Below are positions 8,170 through 19,938 of a stretch of DNA of 64,000 nt, piece by piece (position 1 is the stretch's first letter; every line of letters begins with the position of its first letter). A program made the position numbers and the translations under genes. The notes below the pieces were generated by a model. That model saw only the letters and a program-made list of their open reading frames with translations. It was not told the DNA's origin and ran no database searches. Source of the stretch: Planktomarina sp. (GTDB lineage: Bacteria > Pseudomonadota > Alphaproteobacteria > Rhodobacterales > Rhodobacteraceae); the NCBI GenBank assembly GCA_017856985.1, contig JAFMEA010000001.1, positions 62,001-126,000 on the forward strand, read 5' to 3'.

Positions 8170-10632
8170 ATGAGCGAAGACGGTAAAAAGACCTTGGGTG
8201 TAATGGGCGGACCACGTTCGGCAAATGTGAAACAAAGTTTCAGTCATGGGCGAACTAAAAACGTTGTGGTTGAAACAAAGCGCAAGCGAGTTGTTGTTCC
8301 TAAACCAGGAGCAGCCAAACCTGCGGCGCCTGGTGCCGTTCGCGGTGGTGATCCAGCTAGACGTCCGGCAGGAATTTCTGACGTAGAAATGGATCGTCGT
8401 TTGAAGGCTGTTCAAACAGCCAAGGCTCGAGAAACAGAAGACAACAAACGTCGTGAAGAAGAGGAGCGCTCCAGAGAAGCAGAGCGAAGCCTTCGTCGAG
8501 AAGAAAGTGAAGCCAAGGAGCGTGAAACCCGGGATCGAGAGCAACGTGCAAAGGTAAAGGCTGACGCAGAAGAGGCCAAAAAAGTAGAGGCCGAGGCAGC
8601 TGCTATGCGGGCTGCGGCTCCGCCACCGACACCTGAAGAAAGAGCGGCGAAATCTGGTGTTTTGAGGAGCAAAGCGCCAGAACCAAAACGTGAAGAGACA
8701 GCACGACCAAATAAAAACAAAAACCGGGAAGAAAACCGGCGTTCTGGTAAACTTACAGTAAATCAGGCAAGCACTGGTGGCGACGGTCGTCACCGCTCAA
8801 TGGCCTCGATGAAACGCAAACAGGAGCGTGCGCGTCAAAAAGCGATGGGTGGAACTGTTGAGCGCGAAAAGGTTGTACGTGATGTTCAAGTACCTGATGG
8901 AATTGTGGTACAAGAGCTTGCAAATCGTATGGCAGAGCGAGCCGCTGATGTTGTGAAGTCTTTAATGCAAATGGGTATGATGGTGACCCAGAACCAAACA
9001 ATTGATCAAGATACGGCCGAACTCATTGTTGAAGAATTTGGTCATAAAATAGTCCGAGTTTCGGATGCTGATGTAGAAGACGTGATCCACCAGGTTGAAG
9101 ATAATCCCAAAGACTTACAGCCGCGTGCACCTATAATTACCGTTATGGGTCACGTCGATCATGGTAAAACCTCTCTATTAGACGTGATTAGAAATTCGCG
9201 AGTTGTGTCTGGGGAGGCAGGTGGAATTACGCAACATATTGGAGCTTATCAGGTCCAGCAAAACAATGAATTATTAACATTTCTCGATACTCCTGGACAC
9301 GCAGCCTTCACTTCCATGCGGGCACGTGGCGCACAGGTCACAGATATTGTAATTCTAGTAGTTGCTGCTGACGATGCTGTAATGCCCCAAACTATTGAGG
9401 CTATCAACCATGCTAAAGCGGCTCAGGTTCCAATGATTGTGGCAATTAATAAGATCGACCGTCCAGCTGCAGACGCTCAAAAAGTGCGGAGTGATTTGTT
9501 ACAACATGAAGTAATTGTTGAAAAAATGTCTGGTGAAGTTCAGGACGTTGAGGTTTCGGCAACAACTGGGCAGGGGGTAGATAAACTGCTTGAGGCTATT
9601 GCACTACAGTCTGAAATTTTAGAACTAAAAGCAAATCCAGATCGAGCGGCATCGGGTGCTGTAATTGAGGCGCAATTGGACGTTGGTCGTGGACCCGTCG
9701 CAACGGTCCTAGTTCAAAATGGAACACTGAGACTTGGTGATATTTTTGTAGTTGGAGAGCAATGGGGAAAGGTTCGCGCCTTGGTTGATGATAAAGGGAA
9801 CCGCATTAAGGCCGCTGGTCCTTCTACACCTGTAGAGGTTTTAGGCTTAAATGGTACTCCTGAGGCCGGTGATGTTATAAATGTTGTGGACACAGAAGCG
9901 CAAGCTCGGGAAATTGCAGAATATCGTGCTAAGGCCGCTAAAGATAAGCGGGCCGCTCTGGGTGCTGCGACAACTCTTGAACAACTTATGGAAAATGCGA
10001 AGGCGAATGAAGATGTGAGTGAATTGCCCATCTTGGTTAAAACTGATGTGCAGGGTTCTGCTGAAGCGATTATCCAGGCAATGGCTAAAATTGGAAACGA
10101 CGAAGTTCGGGTCCGCGTGCTGCACTCTGGCGTTGGGGCTATTACTGAGACTGATATTGGGTTGGCTGAAGCTTCGGGTGCTCCAGTCTTTGGGTTCAAT
10201 GTAAGGGCCAATACATCTGCACGAAATACTGCGAACCAAAAGGGCGTAGAAATTCGTTACTACTCAGTTATTTATGATCTTGTGGACGATGTAAAAGCTG
10301 CGGCTTCTGGGTTGTTGAGTGCGGAAATTCGTGAAACTTTCATTGGCTACGCAAGTATTAAGGAAGTATTTAAGGTTTCTGGTGTTGGTAAAATTGCTGG
10401 ATGTTTGGTCACAGAAGGTGTGGCTAGAAGATCAGCAGGCGTTCGTTTATTGCGTGATGACGTCGTAATTCACGAAGGTACATTGAAAACACTAAAACGC
10501 TTTAAAGACGAGGTGTCTGAGGTTCAGTCAGGTCAAGAATGTGGCATGGCGTTTGAGAATTATGAAGATATTCGAGCAGACGATGTTATCGAAATATTTG
10601 AGCGTGAAGAGGTTGAGCGCAATTTAGCCTAA
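8170..10632 (+). CDS. infB: Translation initiation factor IF-2
   Basis: GTPase that brings initiator tRNA to the 30S subunit and promotes subunit joining. The 820-aa protein has a charged N-terminal region (residues 60-215, rich in Arg, Glu and Ala, predicted coiled coil), an IF2N-like module near 240, and the G domain starting near residue 327 with GHVDHGKT (G1), [10 protein letters not shown] (G3) and AINKIDRP (G4). Domains II-IV follow and contain [11 protein letters not shown] and the terminal [19 protein letters not shown] segment. It lies 42 nt after the YlxR/L7Ae gene as the last gene of the nusA operon. Long antisense ORFs over its N-terminal half are codon-bias shadows. Confidence 0.97.
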   Translation: MSEDGKKTLGVMGGPRSANVKQSFSHGRTKNVVVETKRKRVVVPKPGAAKPAAPGAVRGGDPARRPAGISDVEMDRRLKAVQTAKARETEDNKRREEEERSREAERSLRREESEAKERETRDREQRAKVKADAEEAKKVEAEAAAMRAAAPPPTPEERAAKSGVLRSKAPEPKREETARPNKNKNREENRRSGKLTVNQASTGGDGRHRSMASMKRKQERARQKAMGGTVEREKVVRDVQVPDGIVVQELANRMAERAADVVKSLMQMGMMVTQNQTIDQDTAELIVEEFGHKIVRVSDADVEDVIHQVEDNPKDLQPRAPIITVMGHVDHGKTSLLDVIRNSRVVSGEAGGITQHIGAYQVQQNNELLTFLDTPGHAAFTSMRARGAQVTDIVILVVAADDAVMPQTIEAINHAKAAQVPMIVAINKIDRPAADAQKVRSDLLQHEVIVEKMSGEVQDVEVSATTGQGVDKLLEAIALQSEILELKANPDRAASGAVIEAQLDVGRGPVATVLVQNGTLRLGDIFVVGEQWGKVRALVDDKGNRIKAAGPSTPVEVLGLNGTPEAGDVINVVDTEAQAREIAEYRAKAAKDKRAALGAATTLEQLMENAKANEDVSELPILVKTDVQGSAEAIIQAMAKIGNDEVRVRVLHSGVGAITETDIGLAEASGAPVFGFNVRANTSARNTANQKGVEIRYYSVIYDLVDDVKAAASGLLSAEIRETFIGYASIKEVFKVSGVGKIAGCLVTEGVARRSAGVRLLRDDVVIHEGTLKTLKRFKDEVSEVQSGQECGMAFENYEDIRADDVIEIFEREEVERNLA

Positions 10633-10699
10633 AGGTTTTAACACTATTGTAAGCGACGAGATATTTTTACCAAAGCTCACGCAAAGCGAAAAAAGGCTA

Positions 10700-11098
10700 T
10701 CATAGCCAATCATAAAGAATAGGTACTAGTGGTATATCGGCGGCGGGCATGGGGTATGACCTAAGTTCTTGTTTTGTTACCCATTTTAACTGTTGATTTT
10801 CACGTGGGTGTGGAATGCCTTTCCACTTTCGACACACAAAAAGAGGCATGACCAAATGGAATGTTTCGTAAGTATGGCTGGCAAAGGTAAGTGGGGCAAG
10901 GCAGCTCTCCCAGGTATTAATTCCTAGCTCCTCCTCCAGCTCTCTTAACAAAGCTAATTCAGGTGTCTCGTGGGCTTCTACTTTTCCACCGGGAAACTCC
11001 CATAATCCCTCCATAGGCTTGCCTTTTGGGCGCTGTGCCAAAAGCACGCGTCCGTCTCGATCAATTAAGGCAACAGCGGAAACTAAAACAGTTTTCAT
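10700..11098 (-). CDS. mutT: 8-oxo-dGTP diphosphatase MutT
   Basis: Hydrolyses 8-oxo-dGTP to prevent A:T to C:G transversions. The 132-aa protein has a complete Nudix box from Gly38 to Ile60 with Glu44, Arg52-Glu53 and Glu56-Glu57 in the expected spacing. RPKGKPMEGLWEFPGGKVE is typical of MutT. Its ATG overlaps the argJ stop by 4 nt (ATGA). It is the last gene of a parvulin-argJ-mutT operon. It is convergent with infB, leaving a short intergenic space of about 67 nt with no clear terminator. Confidence 0.93.
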   Translation of the reverse strand: MKTVLVSAVALIDRDGRVLLAQRPKGKPMEGLWEFPGGKVEAHETPELALLRELEEELGINTWESCLAPLTFASHTYETFHLVMPLFVCRKWKGIPHPRENQQLKWVTKQELRSYPMPAADIPLVPILYDWL

Positions 11099-12309
11099 GA
11101 GCGATAATCGGCGTTTATTTTGACATAGTCATTGGTAAGATCACAGGTCCAAACGGTGCTGGATGAGCTACCGATTCCCAAATCAACATGAATTGATAGA
11201 TCACTTTGTTTCATATATTTTGCGGTACTGGCTTCCTTATAATTTTTTGCCACCTGACCTCTTTCTGCGACTAAATGTGATCCAAACCATATGGAGAGAC
11301 GATCGCGATTAGCTACTGCTCCTGATTTACCAACTGCCATTACCACCCTTCCCCAGTTTGGATCCTCCCCGGCAATCGCCGTTTTGACTAAGGGAGAGTT
11401 GGCAATAGCCATAGCCACTTTATGAGCATCTTTATCAGAAGCTGCTCCTGCTACGTTAACAGTGATAAACTTTGTCGCCCCCTCTCCGTCTCTTACCACT
11501 TGTTGGGCTAAATCCAGCATAACCTTTTCCAAGGATTTAGAAAACCTTGAGCTTTTGCTGACATCTACGCCTGAAGCGCCTGTGGCCGCACAGATTAGAG
11601 AATCAGATGTAGATGTATCACTATCAACCGTTATGCAGTTAAATGTTTTATTGCTTAGCTCTTTAAGGAGTTTCTGTAAGTCTATTTGTCCAATTTTGGC
11701 ATCAGTAAAAATGTAAACCAGCATGGTTGCCATATCTGGTGCGATCATACCTGATCCTTTGGCGATTCCGCTAATAGATACTCTTTTGCCATCTATATCT
11801 AAGGTAGCTGATGATCCTTTCGAAAACGTATCAGTTGTCATAATGGCCTTCGCTGCATTCGCAATTGATCGCTCATTCAGAGTGTTTTTTAAATCATCAA
11901 TACAATTGGTAATCTTATGATCTGGCAAAATCTCACCGATTACACCTGTAGAAGAGGTAAATATTGCACTATTAGGTAAGCCTAATTTTAGGCTTAGGGC
12001 TTCGGAAATTCGATTAACGGAGGCTTGACCGTCAGAACCTGTAAAAGCGTTGGCATTCCCAGCATTAACAAGAATTGCGGCACCTTGCTCTGTGCCTAGG
12101 CCAATTTTGGACTGGCAGTCTAGAACTGAAGCCGAGCGCATAGTTGAGCGCGTAAAAACACCAGAAATAGTTGTTTCTGGCGATAGCTTTGCTAGCATCA
12201 CATCTTCGCGGTCAATATATTTTATACCAGTCTGCCCAGTAGCAAACTGTACTCCCTTTATAATTGGTAGTTCGGGAAAAGAGTCAGGAGCTAGCGGTGA
12301 TTTTTTCAT
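11095..12309 (-). CDS. argJ: Arginine biosynthesis bifunctional protein ArgJ
   Basis: Glutamate N-acetyltransferase that recycles the acetyl group from N-acetylornithine; bifunctional members also act as N-acetylglutamate synthase. The 404-aa precursor self-cleaves before a Thr in the motif DMATML; here that is Thr195, so alpha (1-194) and beta (195-404) chains are expected. KGSGMIAPDMATML and GEGATKFITV are diagnostic. The start ATG overlaps the stop of the upstream parvulin gene by 1 nt and the stop overlaps mutT by 4 nt. Length is normal. Confidence 0.95.
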   Translation of the reverse strand: MKKSPLAPDSFPELPIIKGVQFATGQTGIKYIDREDVMLAKLSPETTISGVFTRSTMRSASVLDCQSKIGLGTEQGAAILVNAGNANAFTGSDGQASVNRISEALSLKLGLPNSAIFTSSTGVIGEILPDHKITNCIDDLKNTLNERSIANAAKAIMTTDTFSKGSSATLDIDGKRVSISGIAKGSGMIAPDMATMLVYIFTDAKIGQIDLQKLLKELSNKTFNCITVDSDTSTSDSLICAATGASGVDVSKSSRFSKSLEKVMLDLAQQVVRDGEGATKFITVNVAGAASDKDAHKVAMAIANSPLVKTAIAGEDPNWGRVVMAVGKSGAVANRDRLSIWFGSHLVAERGQVAKNYKEASTAKYMKQSDLSIHVDLGIGSSSSTVWTCDLTNDYVKINADYRS

Positions 12310-13151
12310 TATTTTACCTGCAGGTCTAAGGTTAAAAATTTAGTAAAATCTATTGGAGTTTTAGGCATTATAACATTTGCATTGACCGTTAGTTCGCGGA
12401 GATATGTATCAATAGCCAAATTTTGTAGTTCTATTTCTAGATTGCTACGAACATCTTCAAATTTAGGAGGTAAAATTTTACGACGATCATCTAATTGGAT
12501 TAAATGAAAGCCAAATTGGGTTTGAACGGGCCTGGAGTAGGTACCTATCTCCATATTCAGTACAGCATCTTCAAATGGGGCAACCATTTGACCTTTTTTA
12601 AACCAACCTAAATCTCCACCACCTGGACCAGATGGGCCTATGGAGTACTCTATTGCTAGTTCACCAAAGCTCGCACCACCTTCCAACAACTTTATAAGAC
12701 CTTCGGCTTTTTCCTTAGTATCAACTAAAATGTGAGAAGCTTTATACTCCTTTTCTTCTTTATTCTTATCATATTTTTGTAGGTAGGCCGTTTTTAAAAT
12801 TTCGTCTGAAACTGCTTTTTCACTAATATTATCAATTATAATTGTTGATAAAATATTACGCCGCTCATTCTCCATCGTTATTGAAACCCATTCCGGATCT
12901 TTCTTGAAAGAGCTAGCTAGTATTTGTTGTTGAACTAATTGATCCACAATATTGGCAAACAAGACATCACTGCCTAAATTTTGATATTGATCTGGCAATC
13001 GTCGTTTTATGTCTAAGACATGTCCAACTGTTAATGTTGTATCATTAACAGTTGCTACTATCGTGTTTAGGTTTGGTTCTTGCGCATTAGCTTGCCACGA
13101 AAGCATTATTGCAAGCATTGTCCCAATCATAGGTGAGTACTGTGGTAACAT
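12309..13151 (-). CDS. Periplasmic parvulin-type peptidyl-prolyl isomerase
   Basis: A 280-aa secreted foldase of the PrsA/SurA type. The start at ATG 13151 has GAGGA 7 nt upstream and gives a signal peptide of about 23 residues ending in QANA before QEPN; the longer reading from 13217 would bury it. The parvulin domain spans about residues 137-223, with YKASHILVDTKEKAE, GPGGGDLGWFKKGQMV and FGFHLIQLDDRR. N- and C-terminal helical regions form the chaperone part. It heads the argJ-mutT operon and is divergent from secA, the conserved arrangement in Rhodobacteraceae, which suits a role in handling newly exported proteins. Confidence 0.9.
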   Translation of the reverse strand: MLPQYSPMIGTMLAIMLSWQANAQEPNLNTIVATVNDTTLTVGHVLDIKRRLPDQYQNLGSDVLFANIVDQLVQQQILASSFKKDPEWVSITMENERRNILSTIIIDNISEKAVSDEILKTAYLQKYDKNKEEKEYKASHILVDTKEKAEGLIKLLEGGASFGELAIEYSIGPSGPGGGDLGWFKKGQMVAPFEDAVLNMEIGTYSRPVQTQFGFHLIQLDDRRKILPPKFEDVRSNLEIELQNLAIDTYLRELTVNANVIMPKTPIDFTKFLTLDLQVK

Positions 13152-13338
13152 ATTTTCATCCTCTGGTGCACGGGGAAATACCAGTGCCGTTGACACTGTA
13201 ATCCAGGCCCCATACATCGCTTTAGTAGACCTCAGCGGGCTAGCTTCTCTTGAAATAGCCCTTAAGAATTCATAGGCTTAGGTTTTGATGCGGGCAAGTG
13301 GATCACTCATATAATTAGAACAATTAAGCGGAGCAAAC

Positions 13339-16011
13339 ATGTTGGGCCTAGGAAAAATTGCTAAAAAAGTTTTTGGCACACCAAACGATCGCAAAATTAA
13401 AGCGATACAGCCTCTAGTTGACCAAATTAATTCGCTTGAGAAAGAGTTTGAGGGCCTAAGTGATGCTGCTATAATATCAAAAACAAAAGACTTAAAAAAC
13501 CGAGCTGAAAGTGGTGAAGAGTTAGACAAACTCCTACCTGAAGCTTTTGCCAACTGTCGTGAGGCCGCACGGCGTTCATTAGGTCTTCGTGCATTTGATG
13601 TGCAGCTGATGGGAGGTATATTTCTACACCAGGGAAACATAGCGGAAATGAAGACTGGTGAAGGTAAAACACTTGTCGCAACCTTCCCAGCTTATTTAAA
13701 TGCACTAACAGGTAAAGGCGTACACATTGTAACGGTTAATGATTATCTGGCTCGTCGTGACGCAGAATGGATGTCGAAAGTCTATGGTGCATTAGGCTTG
13801 ACGACAGGTGTTGTTTACCCCCAGCAGCCAGACGATGAAAAAGCTTCGGCTTATGCGTGCGACGTCACTTATGCTACAAATAATGAACTTGGGTTTGATT
13901 ATTTGCGTGACAACATGAAGGCTGAACTAAATCAGATACACCAACGGTTCCATAACTTTGCAATAGTGGATGAGGTGGATTCTATTTTGATAGATGAGGC
14001 TCGAACTCCCTTGATCATTTCAGGTCCGGCGCAAGATCGTTCAGAGCTTTATCAAACTGTAGATCTGTTAATCCCTGAAATATTAGATGACCATTTTACA
14101 CTAGACGAAAAAACCAGAAATGTAACATTTACTGATAATGGTAATGAATGGCTTGAAGAGACTTTGCTTGAAAAAAAAATATTGCCTGAAGGGCAGTCGC
14201 TTTATGACCCAGAAAGCACGACAATTGTTCACCACGTGAATCAGGGCCTCCGAGCCCATAAACTTTTCACTCGTGATAAAGATTATATCGTTCAGGACGA
14301 CGAAGTTATTTTGATTGATGAGTTTACTGGTAGAATGATGGCTGGCCGACGACTCTCTGATGGCTTGCATCAGGCAATCGAGGCAAAAGAGCGCTGCAAA
14401 ATCCAACCTGAAAATGTTACTCTGGCGTCTGTCACATTCCAAAATTATTTTCGTTTATATGATAAATTAGCAGGCATGACTGGAACGGCTTTAACAGAAG
14501 CGGATGAGTTTGAAGAAATTTATAACTTGGGTGTTGTCGAGGTTCCCACAAACCGATTGATTGACCGTCATGATGAGGACGACCAGGTTTATAGGTCCAC
14601 TTCTGAAAAATACGCAGCTGTAGTTGACGCAATTAAGCTGGCCTACGGAAAACAGCAACCTGTATTAGTTGGTACAACTTCTATCGATAAGTCAGAGTTT
14701 TTGTCTGGTTTGTTAGAAAAAGAACAAATACCCCATAGTGTTTTGAATGCTCGCCAACATGAACAGGAGGCAAAAATTGTTGCAGACGCTGGAAAATTGG
14801 GTGGGGTAACAATTGCAACTAACATGGCTGGTCGTGGTACTGATATTAAATTGGGGGGTAATGTTGAGTTTTCCATTATGGAGGCTATTGCGGATGACCC
14901 CTCTTCTAATCCAGACGACATTCGTAGTCGTATGGAAGAGGAACATATTGCTGATGAGCAAGCAGTAAAAGCGGCTGGAGGTCTCTACGTTCTGGCCACT
15001 GAAAGGCATGAGTCGCGTAGGATTGATAATCAGTTGCGTGGACGGTCTGGTAGACAGGGGGATCCAGGGCGCAGTTCTTTCTTTTTATCGCTTGACGATG
15101 ATTTGATGCGTATTTTTGGATCAGAGCGTCTTGAAAAAGTTTTAAACACATTGGGAATGAAGGATGGTGAGGCAATTGTGCACCCTTGGGTGAACAAATC
15201 TTTAGAGCGAGCGCAAGCCAAAGTAGAGGGTCGTAATTTTGATATTCGCAAACAGTTATTAAAGTTTGATGACGTAATGAACGAGCAACGGAAAGTTATT
15301 TTTGGTCAACGTCGGGAGATTATGGAGGCTGAAGATTTGGCTGAAATTACACAAGATATGCGTCATCAGGTTGTTGATGATTTAGTTTCGCGGTTCATGC
15401 CGGCCAAAACTTACTCAGACCAATGGGATACTGAAGGCTTGCAGGCAGCCCTGTTAGAGGGCTTAGCCCTTGAAGTCCCCGTATCTGATTGGGCCTCGGA
15501 GGAGGGAGTAGATGATGCAATAATTCAAGAAAAGCTAGAACACGCCGTTGATGCTTTAATGGCAAAAAAAGCTGTGGACTTTGGTCCTGAAAATATGCGT
15601 GTGATTGAAAAACAAGTTTTATTGGAAACTATTGATAGCAAGTGGCGGGAACACCTTTTGACATTAGAGCATTTGCGGTCTGTTGTGGGATTTCGTGGTT
15701 ATGCGCAACGTGATCCGTTGAATGAATATAAGTCTGAAGCCTTTCAGCTTTTTCAAAGCTTACTTGATAGTCTTCGTGAGGAGGTTAGTCAGCGACTTGG
15801 GCATGCAAGAATGCGGTCTTCAGAGGAACAAAAAGCAATTATGAATGAAATATCGCGTCAAATCAAACAGCAGAAACCTGCTCAATCTTCAAGTTTGGAA
15901 GTTGGTGACTTTGATGAAAACGATCAATCTACCTGGGGTGCACCAGGCCGTAATGATAGGTGTCCTTGTGGATCTGACAAAAAATTTAAGCATTGCCATG
16001 GAAAAGTATAG
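13339..16011 (+). CDS. secA: Preprotein translocase ATPase SecA
   Basis: Motor ATPase of the Sec export pathway, shuttling between cytosol and SecYEG. The 890-aa protein has Walker A MKTGEGKT at about 104-111, the DEAD-like box [16 protein letters not shown], the preprotein cross-linking domain, the second nucleotide-binding fold with [14 protein letters not shown] and [10 protein letters not shown], the helical scaffold/wing domains and a C-terminal zinc-binding domain [13 protein letters not shown] (about 876-888) that contacts SecB and lipid. Start ATG 13339 has GGAG 7 nt upstream. Divergent from the parvulin gene across about 190 bp that must hold both promoters. Confidence 0.97.
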   Translation: MLGLGKIAKKVFGTPNDRKIKAIQPLVDQINSLEKEFEGLSDAAIISKTKDLKNRAESGEELDKLLPEAFANCREAARRSLGLRAFDVQLMGGIFLHQGNIAEMKTGEGKTLVATFPAYLNALTGKGVHIVTVNDYLARRDAEWMSKVYGALGLTTGVVYPQQPDDEKASAYACDVTYATNNELGFDYLRDNMKAELNQIHQRFHNFAIVDEVDSILIDEARTPLIISGPAQDRSELYQTVDLLIPEILDDHFTLDEKTRNVTFTDNGNEWLEETLLEKKILPEGQSLYDPESTTIVHHVNQGLRAHKLFTRDKDYIVQDDEVILIDEFTGRMMAGRRLSDGLHQAIEAKERCKIQPENVTLASVTFQNYFRLYDKLAGMTGTALTEADEFEEIYNLGVVEVPTNRLIDRHDEDDQVYRSTSEKYAAVVDAIKLAYGKQQPVLVGTTSIDKSEFLSGLLEKEQIPHSVLNARQHEQEAKIVADAGKLGGVTIATNMAGRGTDIKLGGNVEFSIMEAIADDPSSNPDDIRSRMEEEHIADEQAVKAAGGLYVLATERHESRRIDNQLRGRSGRQGDPGRSSFFLSLDDDLMRIFGSERLEKVLNTLGMKDGEAIVHPWVNKSLERAQAKVEGRNFDIRKQLLKFDDVMNEQRKVIFGQRREIMEAEDLAEITQDMRHQVVDDLVSRFMPAKTYSDQWDTEGLQAALLEGLALEVPVSDWASEEGVDDAIIQEKLEHAVDALMAKKAVDFGPENMRVIEKQVLLETIDSKWREHLLTLEHLRSVVGFRGYAQRDPLNEYKSEAFQLFQSLLDSLREEVSQRLGHARMRSSEEQKAIMNEISRQIKQQKPAQSSSLEVGDFDENDQSTWGAPGRNDRCPCGSDKKFKHCHGKV

Positions 16012-16109
16012 AGTAATTTAAAATTTAGAAGTGCAAGCAATAGTGCATTTTTGGGTATAAAATATCTTTTGATATACTCTGGTTATAATTAACTAAGATT
16101 TTTAGGTAA

Positions 16110-17453
16110 TTAGGCTGCACTTTGAACTGCTTGAACTACATCACCAATCACTTGTGAGAGAAGAGTTTCATCCTCAGCCTCTACCATGACGCGAATAAGT
16201 GGCTCGGTTCCAGATTCACGGATCAAAATTCTGCCTTTTCCAGCTAAAATAGCATTTGATTCTTTGATAATCGCTTTTACTTTTTCATTTTCAAGAGGTG
16301 CGTTGCCAGCGATATATTTAACATTTTCAATTTCCTGTGGGCATGGTGTAAAAACTTGGGCTATTTCACTAGCTGGTTTGCCCGTTTCAACTAAAGTTGC
16401 CAAAAACTGAAGCCCAGCTAAAAGCCCATCACCAGTTGTGGCATAGTCTTTCATTATTATATGACCTGACTGCTCTCCACCAAGATTGAAACCACCTTTC
16501 CGCATTGCATCTACTACATAACGGTCGCCAACATTTGTACGATGGAGCCCAATTCCTTGCTGTTCCAGCCAACGCTCTAGACCCAAGTTTGACATTACTG
16601 TAGCGACCAAGGCTCCACCCTTTAAAATATCTTTTTCAGCCCAGCGCTTTGTAATTAAACCCATAATCTGATCACCGTTGGCAATTTGACCTTTCTCATC
16701 GATAATTGTAATCCGATCAGCGTCACCATCTACGCAAATGCCCACATCGGCGTTATTTTCTAACACAGATTTTACAGCTGCCTCGGGTGCAGTAGACCCT
16801 ACATTTTGATTAATATTATAACCGTTGGGTTCTACGCCAATGGGAATTACCTCTGCGCCCAACTCCCACAAAACCTCTGGAGCGGTTCGATAGGCAGCTC
16901 CATTTGCGCAATCGATCACGACCTTTAACCCATCTAGGCGCTTGCCAGTAGGAAAAGTAGATTTAGCTGTCTCCACATATCGTCCTGCTGCACTTTCAAC
17001 TCGGCTAGCACGACCAATATTTTCGGCTAAACACAAGTCAACGCCAGTTTGAAAAAGAGATTCAATCTCTATTTCTGCTGCATCTGAAAGTTTATACCCA
17101 TCTGGACCAAAAAACTTTATCCCATTGTCGTGATGTGGATTGTGACTCGCGGAAATCATTACTCCAACATCTGCGCGCATTGAATGTGTTAGCATACCTA
17201 CTGCTGGCGTGGGAATTGGTCCTAATAATACCACATTCATTCCAGTAGATAAGAAACCAGAAGTAAGGGCATTTTCAATCATATATCCAGAACGACGGGT
17301 GTCTTTTCCGATAACTACTTTGTGGGACATTTTTTTGTCTTGGCGAAAGTAACGTCCTGCGGCGGTAGCTAAACGTAATGCAACTTCCGCTGTCATCGGA
17401 TATGTATTAGCGGTACCGCGCATTCCATCGGTTCCAAAAAGCTTCCGTTCCAT
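16110..17453 (-). CDS. glmM: Phosphoglucosamine mutase GlmM
   Basis: Interconverts glucosamine-6-phosphate and glucosamine-1-phosphate, feeding UDP-GlcNAc for peptidoglycan and lipopolysaccharide. The 447-aa protein starts FGTDGMRG, has the phosphoserine loop [17 protein letters not shown] with Ser103 as the phosphorylated residue, a metal-binding DGDADR loop, and the sugar-binding GGEQSGHII and RESGTEP loops. Length is normal. In relatives folP often precedes glmM; here only a 117-bp gap separates it from ubiB on the same strand. Convergent with secA. Confidence 0.96.
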   Translation of the reverse strand: MERKLFGTDGMRGTANTYPMTAEVALRLATAAGRYFRQDKKMSHKVVIGKDTRRSGYMIENALTSGFLSTGMNVVLLGPIPTPAVGMLTHSMRADVGVMISASHNPHHDNGIKFFGPDGYKLSDAAEIEIESLFQTGVDLCLAENIGRASRVESAAGRYVETAKSTFPTGKRLDGLKVVIDCANGAAYRTAPEVLWELGAEVIPIGVEPNGYNINQNVGSTAPEAAVKSVLENNADVGICVDGDADRITIIDEKGQIANGDQIMGLITKRWAEKDILKGGALVATVMSNLGLERWLEQQGIGLHRTNVGDRYVVDAMRKGGFNLGGEQSGHIIMKDYATTGDGLLAGLQFLATLVETGKPASEIAQVFTPCPQEIENVKYIAGNAPLENEKVKAIIKESNAILAGKGRILIRESGTEPLIRVMVEAEDETLLSQVIGDVVQAVQSAA

Positions 17454-17570
17454 ATTCTGTCCTTTTTGATCTTCTTAAGGCCAACTAATTTATTTAAACT
17501 ATTATATCTTGAGTAATAAAAATACTATGTACCAAATTTTTAATAAATGAGCATAGAAACGCACACTGTT

Positions 17571-19100
17571 TTAAAAAAAATGTGGAGCAAACCAGCCGAC
17601 AAAAAGCCCAACTATAAGAGCAAGTAAAACCCAGCGCTTTAGGGCTCGTGGATGTTTTCTATCTAATTGTGGTGAGTTGTAAGTTCTTATTAAAGCTGCC
17701 TCTGCCAATTGTGGCAGTTTTGGCCCAAAGCGAGCTAATACCCGAAGAGTGCTTAAAAGGTCTTTTGCTAATGCTTTAGGCCCAATGCTTTCTTTGATGT
17801 AGTCTTGGACGATAGGGCTAGCAACTTCCCAAATGTTAATTTGTGGATGAAGACTACGCGCCACGCCTTCAACGACCACCATAGTTCGCTGAAGCAAAAT
17901 TAACTCTGTACGGGTTTCCATTCCAAATTGTTCGGTAACATTAAATAGATATGTTAAAACACGACCCATGCTAATTTGGGTGGCATCCATTCCAAATATT
18001 GGTTCTCCAACAGCGCGCAAAGCTTGAGCAAATTCATCAACATCTTTATCTGCTGGAACATACCCAGCCTCAAAATGAACTTCTGCTACTCGCTTATAAT
18101 CTCTACGAATAAAACCGAATAAGATTTCAGCATATACGCGGCGGGTATATTCATCAATTCTACCCATGATGCCAAAATCATAAGCGATTATATCACCATT
18201 TGACGAAATTTTTAAGTTTCCTTGATGTAGGTCCGCATGGAAAAACCCATCTCTTAAGGCATGCTTTAAAAATAGTTGTAAGATCCGTTCACTAATATTT
18301 TTACGGGAATGGCCAGCGGCATCTAGGGCTTTGTTGTCTCCAGCTGAAATTCCTTCAACCCAATCCAGGGTCATTATATTTTTCCCAGAAAGGCTCCAGT
18401 TCACCTTTGGTAGCTGAAAGCCAACATCTTTCTCGGTATTTTTTGCAAACTCTCCGGCAGAACTACTTTCAAGCCGGAGGTCGAGTTCGCCTAAAACTAC
18501 ACCTTCAAAATGCTGAATGACTTCGACAGGGCGGAGCCTTCTTGAGCTAGGTGCTAGAATTTCGACCATTTTGGCGGCAAAATAAAATGCATCGATGTCT
18601 CGCTGGAAGGCTTTTTCGATCCCTGGACGTAAAACTTTTACAGCAACCACTGATCCGTCACTTACCAATTTTGCTCGATGTACCTGAGCAATAGATGCGG
18701 CAGCAACTGGTTCGCTAAACTCTTTAAATGACTCACTTAACGGTTGACCGAGTTCTGCCTCAATCATTTTTTGAGCTTCTATCATGGGAAATGGAGGCAA
18801 CTTATCCTGAAGAACGCGCATTTGGGCGGCTAGTTCATTACCTACTACATCAGGCCGTGTTGAAAGAATTTGTCCAAACTTGATGTATGCCGGACCGAGC
18901 GCAGTTAGAGCGCGGGTAGCGGGTGGCATCGATGGGTCACCCTTGTAACCTAACCATTGAAAAGGCCAACCGATCACTTTGGCAACCAACCTTACACGCC
19001 AGGGCGCTTTATATGCACTCAAGATTATATTCATGGCCCCAGTACGCTCTAGCGTGGCGCCAGTACGGATAAGACGAAATATGTTATGGGGTCCACGCAT
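17571..19100 (-). CDS. ubiB: Ubiquinone biosynthesis kinase-like protein UbiB
   Basis: Membrane-associated ABC1/ADCK-family atypical kinase or ATPase needed for ubiquinone synthesis. The 509-aa protein has the family KxGQ motif KFGQILSTRPD, the Ala-rich nucleotide loop VAAASIAQVHRAKL, the catalytic HADLHQGN and metal-binding YDFGIMGR, and a C-terminal hydrophobic anchor WVLLALIVGLFVGWFAPHFF. It begins directly after the ubiE stop (0 nt spacing), so the two are one operon. Length and motifs are typical. Confidence 0.95.
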   Translation of the reverse strand: MRGPHNIFRLIRTGATLERTGAMNIILSAYKAPWRVRLVAKVIGWPFQWLGYKGDPSMPPATRALTALGPAYIKFGQILSTRPDVVGNELAAQMRVLQDKLPPFPMIEAQKMIEAELGQPLSESFKEFSEPVAAASIAQVHRAKLVSDGSVVAVKVLRPGIEKAFQRDIDAFYFAAKMVEILAPSSRRLRPVEVIQHFEGVVLGELDLRLESSSAGEFAKNTEKDVGFQLPKVNWSLSGKNIMTLDWVEGISAGDNKALDAAGHSRKNISERILQLFLKHALRDGFFHADLHQGNLKISSNGDIIAYDFGIMGRIDEYTRRVYAEILFGFIRRDYKRVAEVHFEAGYVPADKDVDEFAQALRAVGEPIFGMDATQISMGRVLTYLFNVTEQFGMETRTELILLQRTMVVVEGVARSLHPQINIWEVASPIVQDYIKESIGPKALAKDLLSTLRVLARFGPKLPQLAEAALIRTYNSPQLDRKHPRALKRWVLLALIVGLFVGWFAPHFF

Positions 19101-19853
19101 TTAAAGCTTCCATCCTGAATGGATAGCCGCAATTCCTAATGTTAGGTTGCGATAGCTGGTATTTTCAAACTTGGCTTTTTTTAATAAATCTAAAAAAGTT
19201 TCTTGATCAGGAAACTTTCGAATCGACTCAATTAGGTATTGATAGCTTTCACGGTCTCCGGTAATTATCTCACCCATTTTTGGAATAATATTAAATGAAT
19301 ATAGATCATAGGCCTTTTGAGCTAACGGGATCGGAATTTTATTAAATTCTAAAACCATTAATCTCCCACCTGGTCGTAAAACACGATAAGCTTCAGTAAG
19401 CGCTTCATAGGGATGTGTGACATTTCTGATCCCAAAACTAATTGTATAAACATCAAAAAAATTATCGGCGAAGGGAAGTGCTAATGCATCACCAACAACC
19501 CAATCTATAGATCCTTTTGTTGCGGTCGATTCAGCTCTTTTTTTCCCAGTGGCTAGCATATCTTCAGTTAAATCTAGCACGGTTGCGTGCCCAGCCCCGG
19601 CCCTTGATAAAAACCTAAAGCTAATATCTCCAGTACCTCCGGCAACATCTATCAACTTTTGACCTGGTTTTGGCGCAAGCCAATCCATCATTGATTCTTT
19701 CCAGATCCGATGAATTCCAAAACTCATAACATCGTTCATGACATCATATTTACTTGCTACAGATGTAAAAACCTTTTGAACTTTCGCTGCCTTTTCTGCC
19801 TCGGGCACAGTCTGGAAACCAAAGTGTGTCGTCTTACCTTTTTCGTCTTGCAT
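19101..19853 (-). CDS. ubiE: Demethylmenaquinone/ubiquinone methyltransferase UbiE
   Basis: C-methyltransferase of ubiquinone synthesis (and menaquinone where present). The protein is 250 aa from ATG 19853; upstream in-frame codons reach to 20117 but would run through the mutM promoter and coding start. AAGGG lies 8 nt before ATG 19853, and the N-terminus [19 protein letters not shown] is canonical from there. SAM motif I reads [33 protein letters not shown] and the C-terminal [17 protein letters not shown] are diagnostic. Divergent from mutM. Confidence 0.95.
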   Translation of the reverse strand: MQDEKGKTTHFGFQTVPEAEKAAKVQKVFTSVASKYDVMNDVMSFGIHRIWKESMMDWLAPKPGQKLIDVAGGTGDISFRFLSRAGAGHATVLDLTEDMLATGKKRAESTATKGSIDWVVGDALALPFADNFFDVYTISFGIRNVTHPYEALTEAYRVLRPGGRLMVLEFNKIPIPLAQKAYDLYSFNIIPKMGEIITGDRESYQYLIESIRKFPDQETFLDLLKKAKFENTSYRNLTLGIAAIHSGWKL

Positions 19854-19938
19854 GGGCATTGCCCTTTTTGTAATTATACGCTCCCTTATAAAGGGCACTG
19901 CATCTGATACAATGAGCTGCTCTATAAGGAAATACTTA

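Noticed and set aside
8110..8793. Long antisense ORF (227 codons) over the 5' part of infB
   Set aside because: It lies opposite the charged, repetitive N-terminal coding region of IF-2, has no domain features and reads as a Cys/Phe-rich mirror of Arg/Glu codons.
9714..10211. 165-codon antisense ORF in infB
   Set aside because: It is a Ser/Thr/Pro-rich mirror of a conserved gene with no ribosome-binding site.
16012..16109. Possible terminator between secA and glmM
   Set aside because: Only weak self-complementary 4-5 bp repeats (TGCA, ATATC/GATAT) without a convincing stem and T-tract.
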